DNA of 29,943 nt from Prevotella sp. UBA5387 (lineage in GTDB: Bacteria; Bacteroidota; Bacteroidia; Bacteroidales; Bacteroidaceae). Under the pieces are notes generated by a model. It was not told the origin of the DNA, made no database searches, and was given only the letters and a program-made list of their open reading frames with translations. Shown here piece after piece: positions 9,525 through 18,483 of this stretch; the stretch's first letter is position 1; every line of letters begins with the position of its first letter. The position numbers were made by a program, and so were the translations under genes. Where the stretch lies: contig DHOP01000100.1 in assembly GCA_002407775.1 (NCBI GenBank), positions 1 through 29,943 on the forward strand. Reading direction: 5' to 3'.

Positions 9525-11207
9525 TTAGTCCTCGTGAGGCTTAAAGATAATGCAATCCAAACCGAGAATACGGTTGTAGCTTCCCTGTCTCACCTCAGTA
9601 TTGCTCACACGGGTATCAAGAATAATCTTTACCTGTGGAGTTTGGGTAGTTCCGTAAGAACAGTAGGGTATCTTTATATTGCTAGACACCAAAAATGTAT
9701 CGACCTTATCACGAGAGGTTTCGAGCTTGCTTTGCAATGTAAGCCACAGTCTGCTATTGATGGGCTGACCTTTTTCATCATTATAACTCATGCGGACACG
9801 GAACTTCGTTGGAAGTCGTTGATCTGATGATGCCAGAGTGTCGGAAGCCAAAACTGGTGCTGTAATTAAATATATATCATAGCCAATGTTGGACAATGTA
9901 TTAGGAACATTAAACACAGCCATTGTGTTGCTGGATGCACCGGCAGGCAGAATCATTGAAAAAGAATTACGAGACACCTTACCATAGAATGGATTTCTTG
10001 TTTGTACATTAACTATTTTCAACGGTGCTTGAGTAGACAACTTGTCTACAGAATCAAGTCTTTCTGCTGTCTCTCCCTCCGCTCTGATAGTCTGAAAAAA
10101 GGTTTGCTTCTTATTGATATTCCATATATCAGCTTTCATTACCTGACCATTGCTACACATCACATTATTGGTCCCATAAAAGACACCACCTGCATCGAAT
10201 GGTTTATCGTATTGATAATACTTGTCATTTAAAGATCCATAAGCGTAGAGTCGATAAAGATAAGGATATGCATTGACAGACATAGCAGAATCTTGTATCG
10301 CCTCATCTGAGTTGTAACTCTTACTAAATACAGTCCCGTAAAGCACTGCCATACGTGCATTTGCACTTGTCAGCGAGTCACGCTTGTTGACAGAATTATC
10401 ATACCGGAAGTATTGACTGTACTCATTGACTAAACTTGTCCACGCCTTATTTGTTGGAGCGACCATCCAGTAAGTACTATCTTCGGCATTTAGCAAACCT
10501 ATCCTTCTGAAAATTTCGTTTTCCAGATTGACTACAGAGTCAAGATAGACCGTCTTGCCATCTACAATTTCTCCTGAGACACTAGCTGCTTCATCAAACT
10601 CGTATTTATTGTAGGAGTAGAGGAATTTGGCCACTGAGTCTAACTCAGCATCTTTTCCCAAATATTCAAAGATATTTGGAAAGTACTTAACCTTATGATC
10701 CAATGTGAAAAGTATGCCGTTTCCATATGGTGCATTTGCGTTGAGAATCTGCTGTCCTCCGAACGTATTTGAAGTCAGACGAATATATTTTCCATTCATC
10801 ATGACAATAGAGTCATTGCTACTACTTGATACTGAGTAGTTGTAAAGAGCGATGTGATTTTGCACGAACTCCTTTACTGCACTATTGTCTTTCTCCTTGA
10901 TGTTCTTAGCCTTTTCCTGATTATAGACAGAAATGATAGAATCTGCCTCTGCAGAAGAGAAATTGGCATTGGTGGGAGCGAACACCGTAAACACCTGCTT
11001 GCTTACTAAGGTGGTGTCATAGCCACAAGCTTTCACCACTCGAGCAAAGTTAGACAAGTCACTATTCGATGAGATGGCCTCCCATAAAGTACCTTGAGCT
11101 GCAGGACTCACATCATAATGCTCGTTCCACTCATCTGTGCATCCCATGAAAGCCAGCGAAATTACCACTACGCTTAAGACCTTCCTGTATATATTAAAGT
11201 ATTTCAT
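9525..11207 (-). CDS. Fasciclin (FAS1) domain lipoprotein with C-terminal beta domain
   Basis: 560 aa. Probable surface-exposed adhesin or glycan-binding protein. The lipobox FMGC puts the lipidated Cys at 23, followed by acidic TDEWNE, which fits the Bacteroidetes surface-export signal for lipoproteins. FAS1 repeat 1 is at about 38-178, with the hallmark VFTVFAPTNANF (72-83) and FVQNHIALYNY. A more diverged repeat 2 is at about 180-370, with MVAPTNKAW near 248. Residues 395-560 form a beta-rich domain ending in GLDCIIFKP that resembles the end of the upstream FAS1 protein. FAS1 domains mediate adhesion in other systems; a role as a surface glycan-binding protein is inferred from its position between two SusCD pairs. 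It lies 32 nt after the preceding FAS1 gene. Confidence 0.85.
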   Translation of the reverse strand: MKYFNIYRKVLSVVVISLAFMGCTDEWNEHYDVSPAAQGTLWEAISSNSDLSNFARVVKACGYDTTLVSKQVFTVFAPTNANFSSAEADSIISVYNQEKAKNIKEKDNSAVKEFVQNHIALYNYSVSSSSNDSIVMMNGKYIRLTSNTFGGQQILNANAPYGNGILFTLDHKVKYFPNIFEYLGKDAELDSVAKFLYSYNKYEFDEAASVSGEIVDGKTVYLDSVVNLENEIFRRIGLLNAEDSTYWMVAPTNKAWTSLVNEYSQYFRYDNSVNKRDSLTSANARMAVLYGTVFSKSYNSDEAIQDSAMSVNAYPYLYRLYAYGSLNDKYYQYDKPFDAGGVFYGTNNVMCSNGQVMKADIWNINKKQTFFQTIRAEGETAERLDSVDKLSTQAPLKIVNVQTRNPFYGKVSRNSFSMILPAGASSNTMAVFNVPNTLSNIGYDIYLITAPVLASDTLASSDQRLPTKFRVRMSYNDEKGQPINSRLWLTLQSKLETSRDKVDTFLVSSNIKIPYCSYGTTQTPQVKIILDTRVSNTEVRQGSYNRILGLDCIIFKPHED

Positions 11208-11239
11208 ATCTCTTTGTTTCCTTTATTAAACACTATGAT

Positions 11240-13312
11240 TTACAAGTCTGTCTCCATTTGACCAGCCTCTGTAACACCATACACACTTTTGGGAACGATT
11301 TCGAGATAATCCATCATGAACTCGTTGTTGTTACCCAATTTAGCAGAAGAGGTACAACGGATGCGTAGGAAATGGTCCTTTTTGGGATTGATATGAACCT
11401 GACAAAGAACTAATCTATAAGTTCTATAGTTGTCAACAAACTCATTGATGCTGGACCCACCAGAATGGTATCCTCCATAAGCGCCACGATAGTAGCCTAA
11501 GTTCTTTAACATCTTTTGGTCCTCTGCCTTTTCGTCATCGGTCATCTTAGACCATGTCTTAGTACTAAACTTATTTCCAAGGATTGACTCATCGTTCAAG
11601 AATTTACGCATATCGACAGGAATTCCTTGTGGCTTATTGTCAAAATACACCTGAGCTACACCACGTGTGGGTAATGCACAGAATCCCAATCGAATCTGGT
11701 ACTCACCCTCGTATGGAACTGGTGGCAAACGGAACTCGAAGTCATAATCTCCAAATAGGTTAAACTCATCACCCTCATAGGACCAGAAATTCCAGTGTGG
11801 TCTACGATAAACAAGCGTTCCATTCCCTTTCATTGTCACATGATCGAGGTATCCCTTGGGGAAATAATAGTTCTTTCCGTTCTTGAACGTTTGGTCGGCT
11901 CTGCCACTTTCATCGTCCTTAGTTGGATCTCCATTAAGACGAATATTCATCGTCATGACCTCGGGGAATACCGTAGAAAAGTCCATGCGAATGCGGTCAT
12001 TCATTACCTTATTCTGTGTATCAGAGTCAAAAGCTACAATATCTGTCACATAGAAGTATCTGCCATTTGGAGCGTCCTGAGTATATTCATTCTCTACTGT
12101 TGGCAAAACTCTTGCCCCCTCAACATTATACTTGCTATCTACGCGTCGATTTACATAACGCTGTCCAAGGATTCCCGAACCAACGTACTGACGAACCGTG
12201 AGCTGCTCCAACTTCATCATTGTATGAGGAAGTAAGGTCTCATACCAGTCATTAGGATTCATCACATCGGTCTTGATGCCAATGGCGCCATCCACTATAC
12301 CCTGATGGAGTTCCAGAGGAGTTAGTTTATTCCAACCAATCACATCACGTGTTAGAATATGATAAGCAATATACATATTCAATGGATTATAGCGCTGAGT
12401 TATTTTATCAAACCCATAGGCTGCCTGATAATCGGGATCATTCTTAAACACTGGATCGTAAAGTTGGCATGCCAAATCATAAAGAGCTTTGATATTCCCT
12501 GCTGAAGTTGATATTCCCCGCTCAGCCAATTTAAGATTCAACAGGCTATCTGGCTCAACAAATACGGTATACCCATATTTCTTTTCGTCTGGTGCAAGTG
12601 CAATCTCATGCCAAAAGTCAGATGTATAATAGTATGGAGATTGAATCTTACCATTATACGACTCATCCTTTATCTTGATCAAAGAATCCTTAAGTCCGGT
12701 AGCAACAAGGCCTTCATAGAACATACTAATCTTCTTGTTGTCCTTAATGATGTCAGCAATCGAACTATTAGAGTTTTCGAGCAATACCGTAATAGGCTGG
12801 ACTATGCCATTTTCGACAGAGTCATCCTTTTGTTCAAATATAACATGTGACATTCTATTCAGCTCCACGACAGGGTTTTGGTTGGAGTCTGTAGTATGTG
12901 TTATCTGAATGTATCGCTTGTTCATGTTTGCCGTATTCAACGTTCCATCGTTCATCTCAATGGTAGCGTACATATTGCCCACAAGGTGCGTACAAGCTAT
13001 CGTATCACATTCAGCTACAGTTAATGACTCTACCGAAGCAATGCCCTTCTTCTTCAGATAGGCCCGTACCACATCATTGGAAGGCAAAAAGCATGTATAA
13101 TGCCCATAGGCAGAAAGGATGTCCATCAGCCCAGCCTGCTGCACAATATATGCAAAGTCGCTATATTGTGGGCGGCTGGTGATGTAATCGCTCATCATCT
13201 CGCCTTTGAAAGTATAATAGTTTTCTGCACCAGGGTCATCCGAGCAACTGGAAAAGCCGATGCTAGTCAAACCACAGATGGCGCAGAGAAGAAAATATTT
13301 TAAGCGTTTCAT
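11240..13312 (-). CDS. Fasciclin (FAS1) domain lipoprotein with large C-terminal beta domain
   Basis: 690 aa from the ATG at 13312. I chose this start because it opens directly onto a lipoprotein signal (MKRLKYFLL to GFSSCSDDPG, Cys 23); a longer frame starting at 13381 would overlap the 3' end of susD-1 and bury the signal peptide. FAS1 repeat 1 at about 35-180 (CFLPSNDVVRAYL at 74-86, HLVGNMY near 109) and a longer repeat 2 at about 182-430 (YTVFVEPDSLLNL near 248, YIAYHILTRD, then NGRYFYVTDIV). Residues 440-690 form a beta-rich domain with aromatic patches (RRPHWNFWSYEGDEF) and a closing MMDYLEIVPKS, plausibly a jelly-roll carbohydrate-binding fold. Asp-Asp just after the Cys suggests export to the cell surface. 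It follows susD-1 by 28 nt. No enzymatic motif was seen. Confidence 0.85.
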   Translation of the reverse strand: MKRLKYFLLCAICGLTSIGFSSCSDDPGAENYYTFKGEMMSDYITSRPQYSDFAYIVQQAGLMDILSAYGHYTCFLPSNDVVRAYLKKKGIASVESLTVAECDTIACTHLVGNMYATIEMNDGTLNTANMNKRYIQITHTTDSNQNPVVELNRMSHVIFEQKDDSVENGIVQPITVLLENSNSSIADIIKDNKKISMFYEGLVATGLKDSLIKIKDESYNGKIQSPYYYTSDFWHEIALAPDEKKYGYTVFVEPDSLLNLKLAERGISTSAGNIKALYDLACQLYDPVFKNDPDYQAAYGFDKITQRYNPLNMYIAYHILTRDVIGWNKLTPLELHQGIVDGAIGIKTDVMNPNDWYETLLPHTMMKLEQLTVRQYVGSGILGQRYVNRRVDSKYNVEGARVLPTVENEYTQDAPNGRYFYVTDIVAFDSDTQNKVMNDRIRMDFSTVFPEVMTMNIRLNGDPTKDDESGRADQTFKNGKNYYFPKGYLDHVTMKGNGTLVYRRPHWNFWSYEGDEFNLFGDYDFEFRLPPVPYEGEYQIRLGFCALPTRGVAQVYFDNKPQGIPVDMRKFLNDESILGNKFSTKTWSKMTDDEKAEDQKMLKNLGYYRGAYGGYHSGGSSINEFVDNYRTYRLVLCQVHINPKKDHFLRIRCTSSAKLGNNNEFMMDYLEIVPKSVYGVTEAGQMETDL

Positions 13313-13340
13313 ATTATAATCATTATTACTTAAATGAACC

Positions 13341-15074
13341 TTATTTTGTCGTATCGTAGTTTCCGGACTCGCCACTGCCAAATGCTGGATTCTGCTTGAG
13401 GTTTTTATTCACCTTGAGTTCGTCAATATTATAAGGCCAAAAAATGGCATCCATCTTAGCTAACTTATCCTGAATGGCAGATGTATTCGAAGTATATTTC
13501 TGAAGAACTTGGCCTGATAGATATTTTGTATTACCATCACGACGTGACTTTCTGACGAGATCATACCAACGTTTTCCCTCGAACATAAGTTCACGATGAC
13601 GTTCTTCGAGTACAAGATTTTCCATGTCTGCCTTCGTCAGGTATTTTTTCGGATCCAGGGTATCCTTTAGAACATTCTGACAGATAGAACGTTTGTTCAC
13701 GGCGGTAACCAATGAGAATGCAGAGTTTAAATAGTTCTTATCTTGATCACTGAGGTCTTGTTCATTGCTAATCAACTGAGCCTCAGCCTCAGCCTTCATC
13801 AACATGATGTCGGTAAGTCTATAGATAATCCAATTGCTCTTATTTCTCTTTTCTGAATACACTCCACCATAGTAAAGATTGGGGTTGGTGCTTGAGAAAT
13901 CTATGGAGGATCTCGTATATAGATACTTGCCAATAGAAGTTTTGGCAAGGATATTCTCATAGTAACGAGAATCATACTTCATGAACACATCATTGAGTCC
14001 ATTATTGGCAGTAGTAGTAACATCACTGACATAGGTAGATGGTGCACCATAGCCCATAGTCGGAACACCGCCAATACCGAACCCATAACAAAGGTTGACT
14101 GCACCATTACTTGGCATGTTATCATCAGGCATAAATGTCAATTCCAGAATACTTTCCGAACTATTTCCTTCGCCAAATATCTGTGTATAAGCATTTCCAA
14201 ATGTAGTGAGTGACCCATAAGATGACTCGCTGATTAACGGATAACCACCAAACTTACTGTAATCGCTAACAGTAGTGCTGGTTTTCTGTTTCTCCTCTGC
14301 TTGTAGTTTTTTGGCATTGATCACCAAGTCAGCATATTGAATACACTTCTGGTAATCCTGTTTCCAAAGATACATTTCGCAAAGCATGGCATGAATAGCC
14401 TCCTGTGTGATTCGACTAGTCTGGTAAAGTTCTTGTGTTGATGTACCAGATGGATAAGCTTTAACAGCCTCATCCTTCACACTCTCCAAGTTTGTAATGA
14501 GACTATCAAGCACATTGTCAAAGCTTGTGGCTGGCAAATCCATCACCTGATTGTCATCGGTGAAGGCAACCGTAGTATATGGTACATCGCGAAATGTGCG
14601 TATCAAATAGAAATAGCAGAGATCGCGCAAAGCAGATACCTCTGCGATGTCAGCCTTCAACTCACTAAGGCTAAAACTAGGATCTTTTTCTGCGACTTGC
14701 GGGGCATACTTTATTAATGTATTGCAACGGTTGATAATGTCGTAAAACTGATCCCAAGTCGTATAAGCATTAGAGGCGGTAAGATTTTCCTTTAGAACGC
14801 TCTCCAAGCTATTGTCCCTATTCAAGTTCAGTCCACGAGAAATATTATCACTTCGGAATTCCCCCCAAACCATCATACGCATCAGAATATTATCAGATTG
14901 CATGGCCGAATAGCAACCGAAAATGATACCGTCCACGTCAGCTTTCTCATTCCAAAACTTTTCAAGAATGATTTCATTCTGTGGTTCAACTTGCAGGAAG
15001 TCGCTGCAAGAAGACATCCCCATCATCAAACAAACAGAAGCAATGATGTGATAAAATGTTTTATTTCGTTTCAT
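13341..15074 (-). CDS. SusD/RagB-like surface glycan-binding lipoprotein (SusD-1)
   Basis: 577 aa from the ATG at 15074. A frame extending to 15164 would run back into the susC-1 coding region and add 30 residues before the signal peptide, so the shorter start is preferred; it begins MKRNKTFYHII and reaches the lipobox MSSCSDF (Cys 23). The N-terminal half contains SALRDLCYFYLIRTFRDVP, typical of SusD. The C-terminal part has RLTDIMLMKAEAEAQL and VLEERHRELMFEGKRWYDL, the strongest RagB/SusD hallmarks. It should form the substrate-capturing lid on SusC-1. The gap after susC-1 is 16 nt, so the pair is surely co-transcribed. Substrate unknown. Confidence 0.95.
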   Translation of the reverse strand: MKRNKTFYHIIASVCLMMGMSSCSDFLQVEPQNEIILEKFWNEKADVDGIIFGCYSAMQSDNILMRMMVWGEFRSDNISRGLNLNRDNSLESVLKENLTASNAYTTWDQFYDIINRCNTLIKYAPQVAEKDPSFSLSELKADIAEVSALRDLCYFYLIRTFRDVPYTTVAFTDDNQVMDLPATSFDNVLDSLITNLESVKDEAVKAYPSGTSTQELYQTSRITQEAIHAMLCEMYLWKQDYQKCIQYADLVINAKKLQAEEKQKTSTTVSDYSKFGGYPLISESSYGSLTTFGNAYTQIFGEGNSSESILELTFMPDDNMPSNGAVNLCYGFGIGGVPTMGYGAPSTYVSDVTTTANNGLNDVFMKYDSRYYENILAKTSIGKYLYTRSSIDFSSTNPNLYYGGVYSEKRNKSNWIIYRLTDIMLMKAEAEAQLISNEQDLSDQDKNYLNSAFSLVTAVNKRSICQNVLKDTLDPKKYLTKADMENLVLEERHRELMFEGKRWYDLVRKSRRDGNTKYLSGQVLQKYTSNTSAIQDKLAKMDAIFWPYNIDELKVNKNLKQNPAFGSGESGNYDTTK

Positions 15075-15090
15075 AATCGTCTTTTTTATT

Positions 15091-18000
15091 TTAGAAGTCG
15101 ACAGTGATACCAAGCGTGCATGACCGCGAACGAGGAGTCTGTGAATTATCAATAGCCGGATCATAACCCGAATTACTTACATCAGGATCAACCCCGCTAT
15201 ATCTAGTTAACACAAAGGGATTGTTCGCGCTAATGTATAAACTAATTCGATTCAGTCCTAAAGCCTTCAATTGTTTCTTATTTATAGAATAGGAAAGTTG
15301 TGCATAGCCCATGCGCAGATAAGAGCCATCCTCGACAAAGCGATCGCTGACCAAAGTGTTGAAGTTGGACTGATTGCCAAACATGGCACGGGGAATAGAC
15401 GTAACATCACCTTCCTTACGCCATCGATAGTTCACTGCTTGGCTCATATTATTGTTACCAGTCATTGCCTCTGCATTCAGACGAGCCATATTGATAATCT
15501 TGTTACCTACACGGTAATTGAACTGTGTGGTAAATCGCCAGTCTTTAAAACCAAAAGTAAAGCCAAAGCCACCAGTCAGTTTAGGTAGAGAACTACCTAA
15601 ATATACAATATCCAAAGCATTGATATTGCCATCGTGGTTGATGTCTTCATATATGGCATCGCCTCCGGAGAAGGCATAATTCTTTCCTGTACCATCATTG
15701 GTGTAGTTGTAACGCATTCGAAGAGGTTCACCATCAGCATTCAATATCTGCTTGCCTTGAGCATTGAAGGCCACTGGCGCAGTCTTACCTTCGGTGAGGA
15801 AAGCCGTACGCTCATCTGCTGTCATATTCTTGAAGGTGTCGTAATTATATTCGTAAACACCCTTGTAACGGAATCCATATATTGCTCCAAAAGGATTATG
15901 TATTTGTACACGACGCAAGAACTCTCCATTGTTATAAGCAAAAGTAGAGTTTAATGAGTTGAGCACGTACTCATCCATCTCTAAGATCTCGTTACGGTTG
16001 TTGCCAAAGTTGGCATTCATATCAAATGAAAACTTCCCTAACTTAAGAAGATTGTTTGTATTGACATGAAACTCCCAACCTGTATTACGCATCTTGCCAC
16101 TGTTGCGATAAGGTATCGTCATAAAACCAGAGTTGGAAGGTACACGATAATCTTTCAACAACATGTCAGAGGTTGTAGAGTTGTAAAACTCCAATGTCAT
16201 GGTCAACCGATCGTTCCAAAAGCCCCAATCCATGCCCAGATTATAGCTCGAGTTAATCTCCCATTTCAAGTTAGTAAGCCGGATGTTTTTCGGATACATT
16301 GTAGCCTGGTCAAGGTAGCGACTACCAGAAGCATATTTACTAGTATAGAGGTAATCTTGATTAGGCTGTCTTCCGACACGTCCCCAGCTTGGACGAATAG
16401 AAAGCATGGACAGCCAGCTCCGCGTCTTCTCCATCCAAGGCTCATCAATAACGTTCCATCTCAAAGAGACGGCAGGGAAATACCCCCAACGATGACCTGG
16501 TCCAAACTTAGTTGTTCCATCAGCACGCATAGAGACATCCGCAACATAGCGACCTTTGTAGGCATAGTGTGCGGAAAAAGTATAATACATCGAACGCCAC
16601 TGAGAATACGAAGAACTAAGTCCTGTGTTCAGTCCACCGGCATCAGGACTTTCCACACCATCTGCAGTCAGTCCTTTAGCACCATTGGACTGCCCGCTTG
16701 ATGAACCAGAGTTGAGCTCGAAACGTCCCATCATCATAAAGGAGTGATCCTTATTATTGAAATGAGGGATTAGGGTTAGTGTCTGTTTTGTATTGAAGTT
16801 TACACTCTTTGAATTACCCGAATTGGCAGTGTTTACTCCGTCTGCCCAGCTCACCGTCTTCAGTTCAGCAGGATAGAACGATGAATCATATTGATTAAAT
16901 ACGCTCATCAAAACACTTCCTTGCCAATTCAATTGTAGATGATCCTCATCCATGCCTAGCAAACGATAGTTGAGAACAAGCTCAGGAACAAGGTCGTACG
17001 TGCTGCGATTATTCTTTGCTAGGTTAGCACTTGCCACAGGATTCACATAAGCTTTTTGATTGTCTACCTTACCTGACGAGGGATTAAACTCACTAGATGC
17101 ACTTTGTAACATCTGATAGTAGCGGTTGGTATCTTCTCCTGTCACAGGATCCTGCTCATATATACCCATGTTTGGCATTTTCTTCATAGCAATATCCAGA
17201 AGGTTATCGCTATTCATATAATTCTTCGTATAGGTCAAGGCAAAGTTTGTCGACACGCGTATCCGCTCACTGATATAATAGTCTAGTGCCACACGAGTAG
17301 AAAAGCGATCGAGCTTCTGTTTGATCATAGTACCAGTTTCATGGTCGAATCCACCACCGATACGGAATGATGCTTTTTCTCCACCCCCTGTGACAGACAC
17401 ATAATGGTTTTGTCGCAGACCAGTCTGAGTCACAGCTTTGCGCCAATCTGTATTGTTGTTATATTGCTCGTATTCTGAGAAAGTGGGATCATAAGTGATC
17501 TCTCGAATATTCTGGCTCCTGGTGTCATCCTGAGTTGGATTGAAATAACTCTCCTTGAGCATCATTGTGTAGTCATCTCCACTCAACAAGGCATATCCAG
17601 CCGGTTGTTGAGTTCCTGTGAGTTTTAATGAGTAAGACACTCTTGGTGCTCCCCTTGAACCACGCTTTGTAGTCAACTCAATAACGCCATTGCCACCTTG
17701 GCTACCATACACAGCCGTTGCGGCAGCATCCTTAAGCACATTAAGACTTGCAATATCCTCAGGATTAATATTCAGAAGTTCAGCAAACTTCTCGTTGTTG
17801 GCACCAGCAAGATCAAAATTGGCCATGTCGACATTTCGTACATTACCATCCACCACGATCAATGGGTTAGCGTTTGTAAGGGTAGAGAGTGACGAGGCGC
17901 CACGAAGACGCATGGTCGAGCCTGACCCAAGGTCGCCAGAGTTGGAGATAATATCAAGACCTGCGATACGTCCCTGTAAGGCTTCATCTAGGGTCGTGAT

Positions 18001-18480
18001 GCCCAATCCTTGCAAATCCTTCATATCCAACGATTGTGAAGCATAAGAGACTTCTCGCTCAGGGATAGCCAAGTTGTTACCAGAAGTACGACGACGACCA
18101 ACCACAGTAACTTCCGATAGGTTGATATCCGATTTCATAGTAATATCATAGGTTGTCTTGTTGATTGGCAAAGTTTGTGTCTTTGAACCAACATAGCTAA
18201 ACCTAATCTTATTACTCTCACTTCGAACAGCCATTGAAAAGTTACCATTCAGGTCAGTTAAGGCAGAGTTAATGATACGTCCAGTAGCATCAATCTCAAC
18301 AACAGTGGCCCCCATCAGTGGTCCCATTTCATCGATAACTGTACCATGCACTTGCGTTATCTGAGCAAACATAGCCTGAGTTGACAGCGCAACGAAAACC
18401 AAGGTCATGCTGAGATAGCGTCCTGCCATGGTGTGGCTCATAGCCTTTATCAGTGTATTCATTTTATGTAGTAGTTCCAT
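15091..18480 (-). CDS. SusC/RagA-type TonB-dependent outer-membrane transporter (SusC-1)
   Basis: 1129 aa. Outer-membrane oligosaccharide importer. Signal peptide about 1-40 (ending AMFAQ); carboxypeptidase-regulatory-like domain at about 41-116 (VHGTVIDEMGPLMGATVVE, TDLNGNFSM); TonB-proximal segment LSEVTVVGRRR (121-131), a variant of the usual 'EVVVVGYG'; plug at about 138-275 with LDEALQGRIAGLDIIS, LIVVDGNVRN and AVYGSQGGNGVIELTTKRG; then the barrel, ending in CTLGITVDF. The first ATG (18480) has a purine-rich GGGGGAAG six nt upstream, overlapping the end of the preceding FAS1 gene; an internal ATG at 18462 is a possible alternative that would shorten the signal peptide. Only 3 nt separate it from the upstream gene, which suggests translational coupling. 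Its partner SusD-1 follows after 16 nt. Confidence 0.96.
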   Translation of the reverse strand: MELLHKMNTLIKAMSHTMAGRYLSMTLVFVALSTQAMFAQITQVHGTVIDEMGPLMGATVVEIDATGRIINSALTDLNGNFSMAVRSESNKIRFSYVGSKTQTLPINKTTYDITMKSDINLSEVTVVGRRRTSGNNLAIPEREVSYASQSLDMKDLQGLGITTLDEALQGRIAGLDIISNSGDLGSGSTMRLRGASSLSTLTNANPLIVVDGNVRNVDMANFDLAGANNEKFAELLNINPEDIASLNVLKDAAATAVYGSQGGNGVIELTTKRGSRGAPRVSYSLKLTGTQQPAGYALLSGDDYTMMLKESYFNPTQDDTRSQNIREITYDPTFSEYEQYNNNTDWRKAVTQTGLRQNHYVSVTGGGEKASFRIGGGFDHETGTMIKQKLDRFSTRVALDYYISERIRVSTNFALTYTKNYMNSDNLLDIAMKKMPNMGIYEQDPVTGEDTNRYYQMLQSASSEFNPSSGKVDNQKAYVNPVASANLAKNNRSTYDLVPELVLNYRLLGMDEDHLQLNWQGSVLMSVFNQYDSSFYPAELKTVSWADGVNTANSGNSKSVNFNTKQTLTLIPHFNNKDHSFMMMGRFELNSGSSSGQSNGAKGLTADGVESPDAGGLNTGLSSSYSQWRSMYYTFSAHYAYKGRYVADVSMRADGTTKFGPGHRWGYFPAVSLRWNVIDEPWMEKTRSWLSMLSIRPSWGRVGRQPNQDYLYTSKYASGSRYLDQATMYPKNIRLTNLKWEINSSYNLGMDWGFWNDRLTMTLEFYNSTTSDMLLKDYRVPSNSGFMTIPYRNSGKMRNTGWEFHVNTNNLLKLGKFSFDMNANFGNNRNEILEMDEYVLNSLNSTFAYNNGEFLRRVQIHNPFGAIYGFRYKGVYEYNYDTFKNMTADERTAFLTEGKTAPVAFNAQGKQILNADGEPLRMRYNYTNDGTGKNYAFSGGDAIYEDINHDGNINALDIVYLGSSLPKLTGGFGFTFGFKDWRFTTQFNYRVGNKIINMARLNAEAMTGNNNMSQAVNYRWRKEGDVTSIPRAMFGNQSNFNTLVSDRFVEDGSYLRMGYAQLSYSINKKQLKALGLNRISLYISANNPFVLTRYSGVDPDVSNSGYDPAIDNSQTPRSRSCTLGITVDF

Positions 18481-18483
18481 ACG

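Noticed and set aside
13313..13381. Longer N-terminus for the 690-aa FAS1 lipoprotein
   Set aside because: The extension overlaps the end of susD-1 and would place 23 residues before a clear lipoprotein signal peptide.
15075..15164. Longer N-terminus for SusD-1
   Set aside because: The 30 extra residues overlap the susC-1 coding region and precede a clear lipoprotein signal peptide.
16066..16701. 211-codon plus-strand open frame antisense to susC-1
   Set aside because: It lies wholly inside a well-supported susC gene, has no recognisable domain and has the irregular composition of an antisense shadow. The same holds for other plus-strand frames such as 22987-23517, 26462-26908 and 11795-12235.
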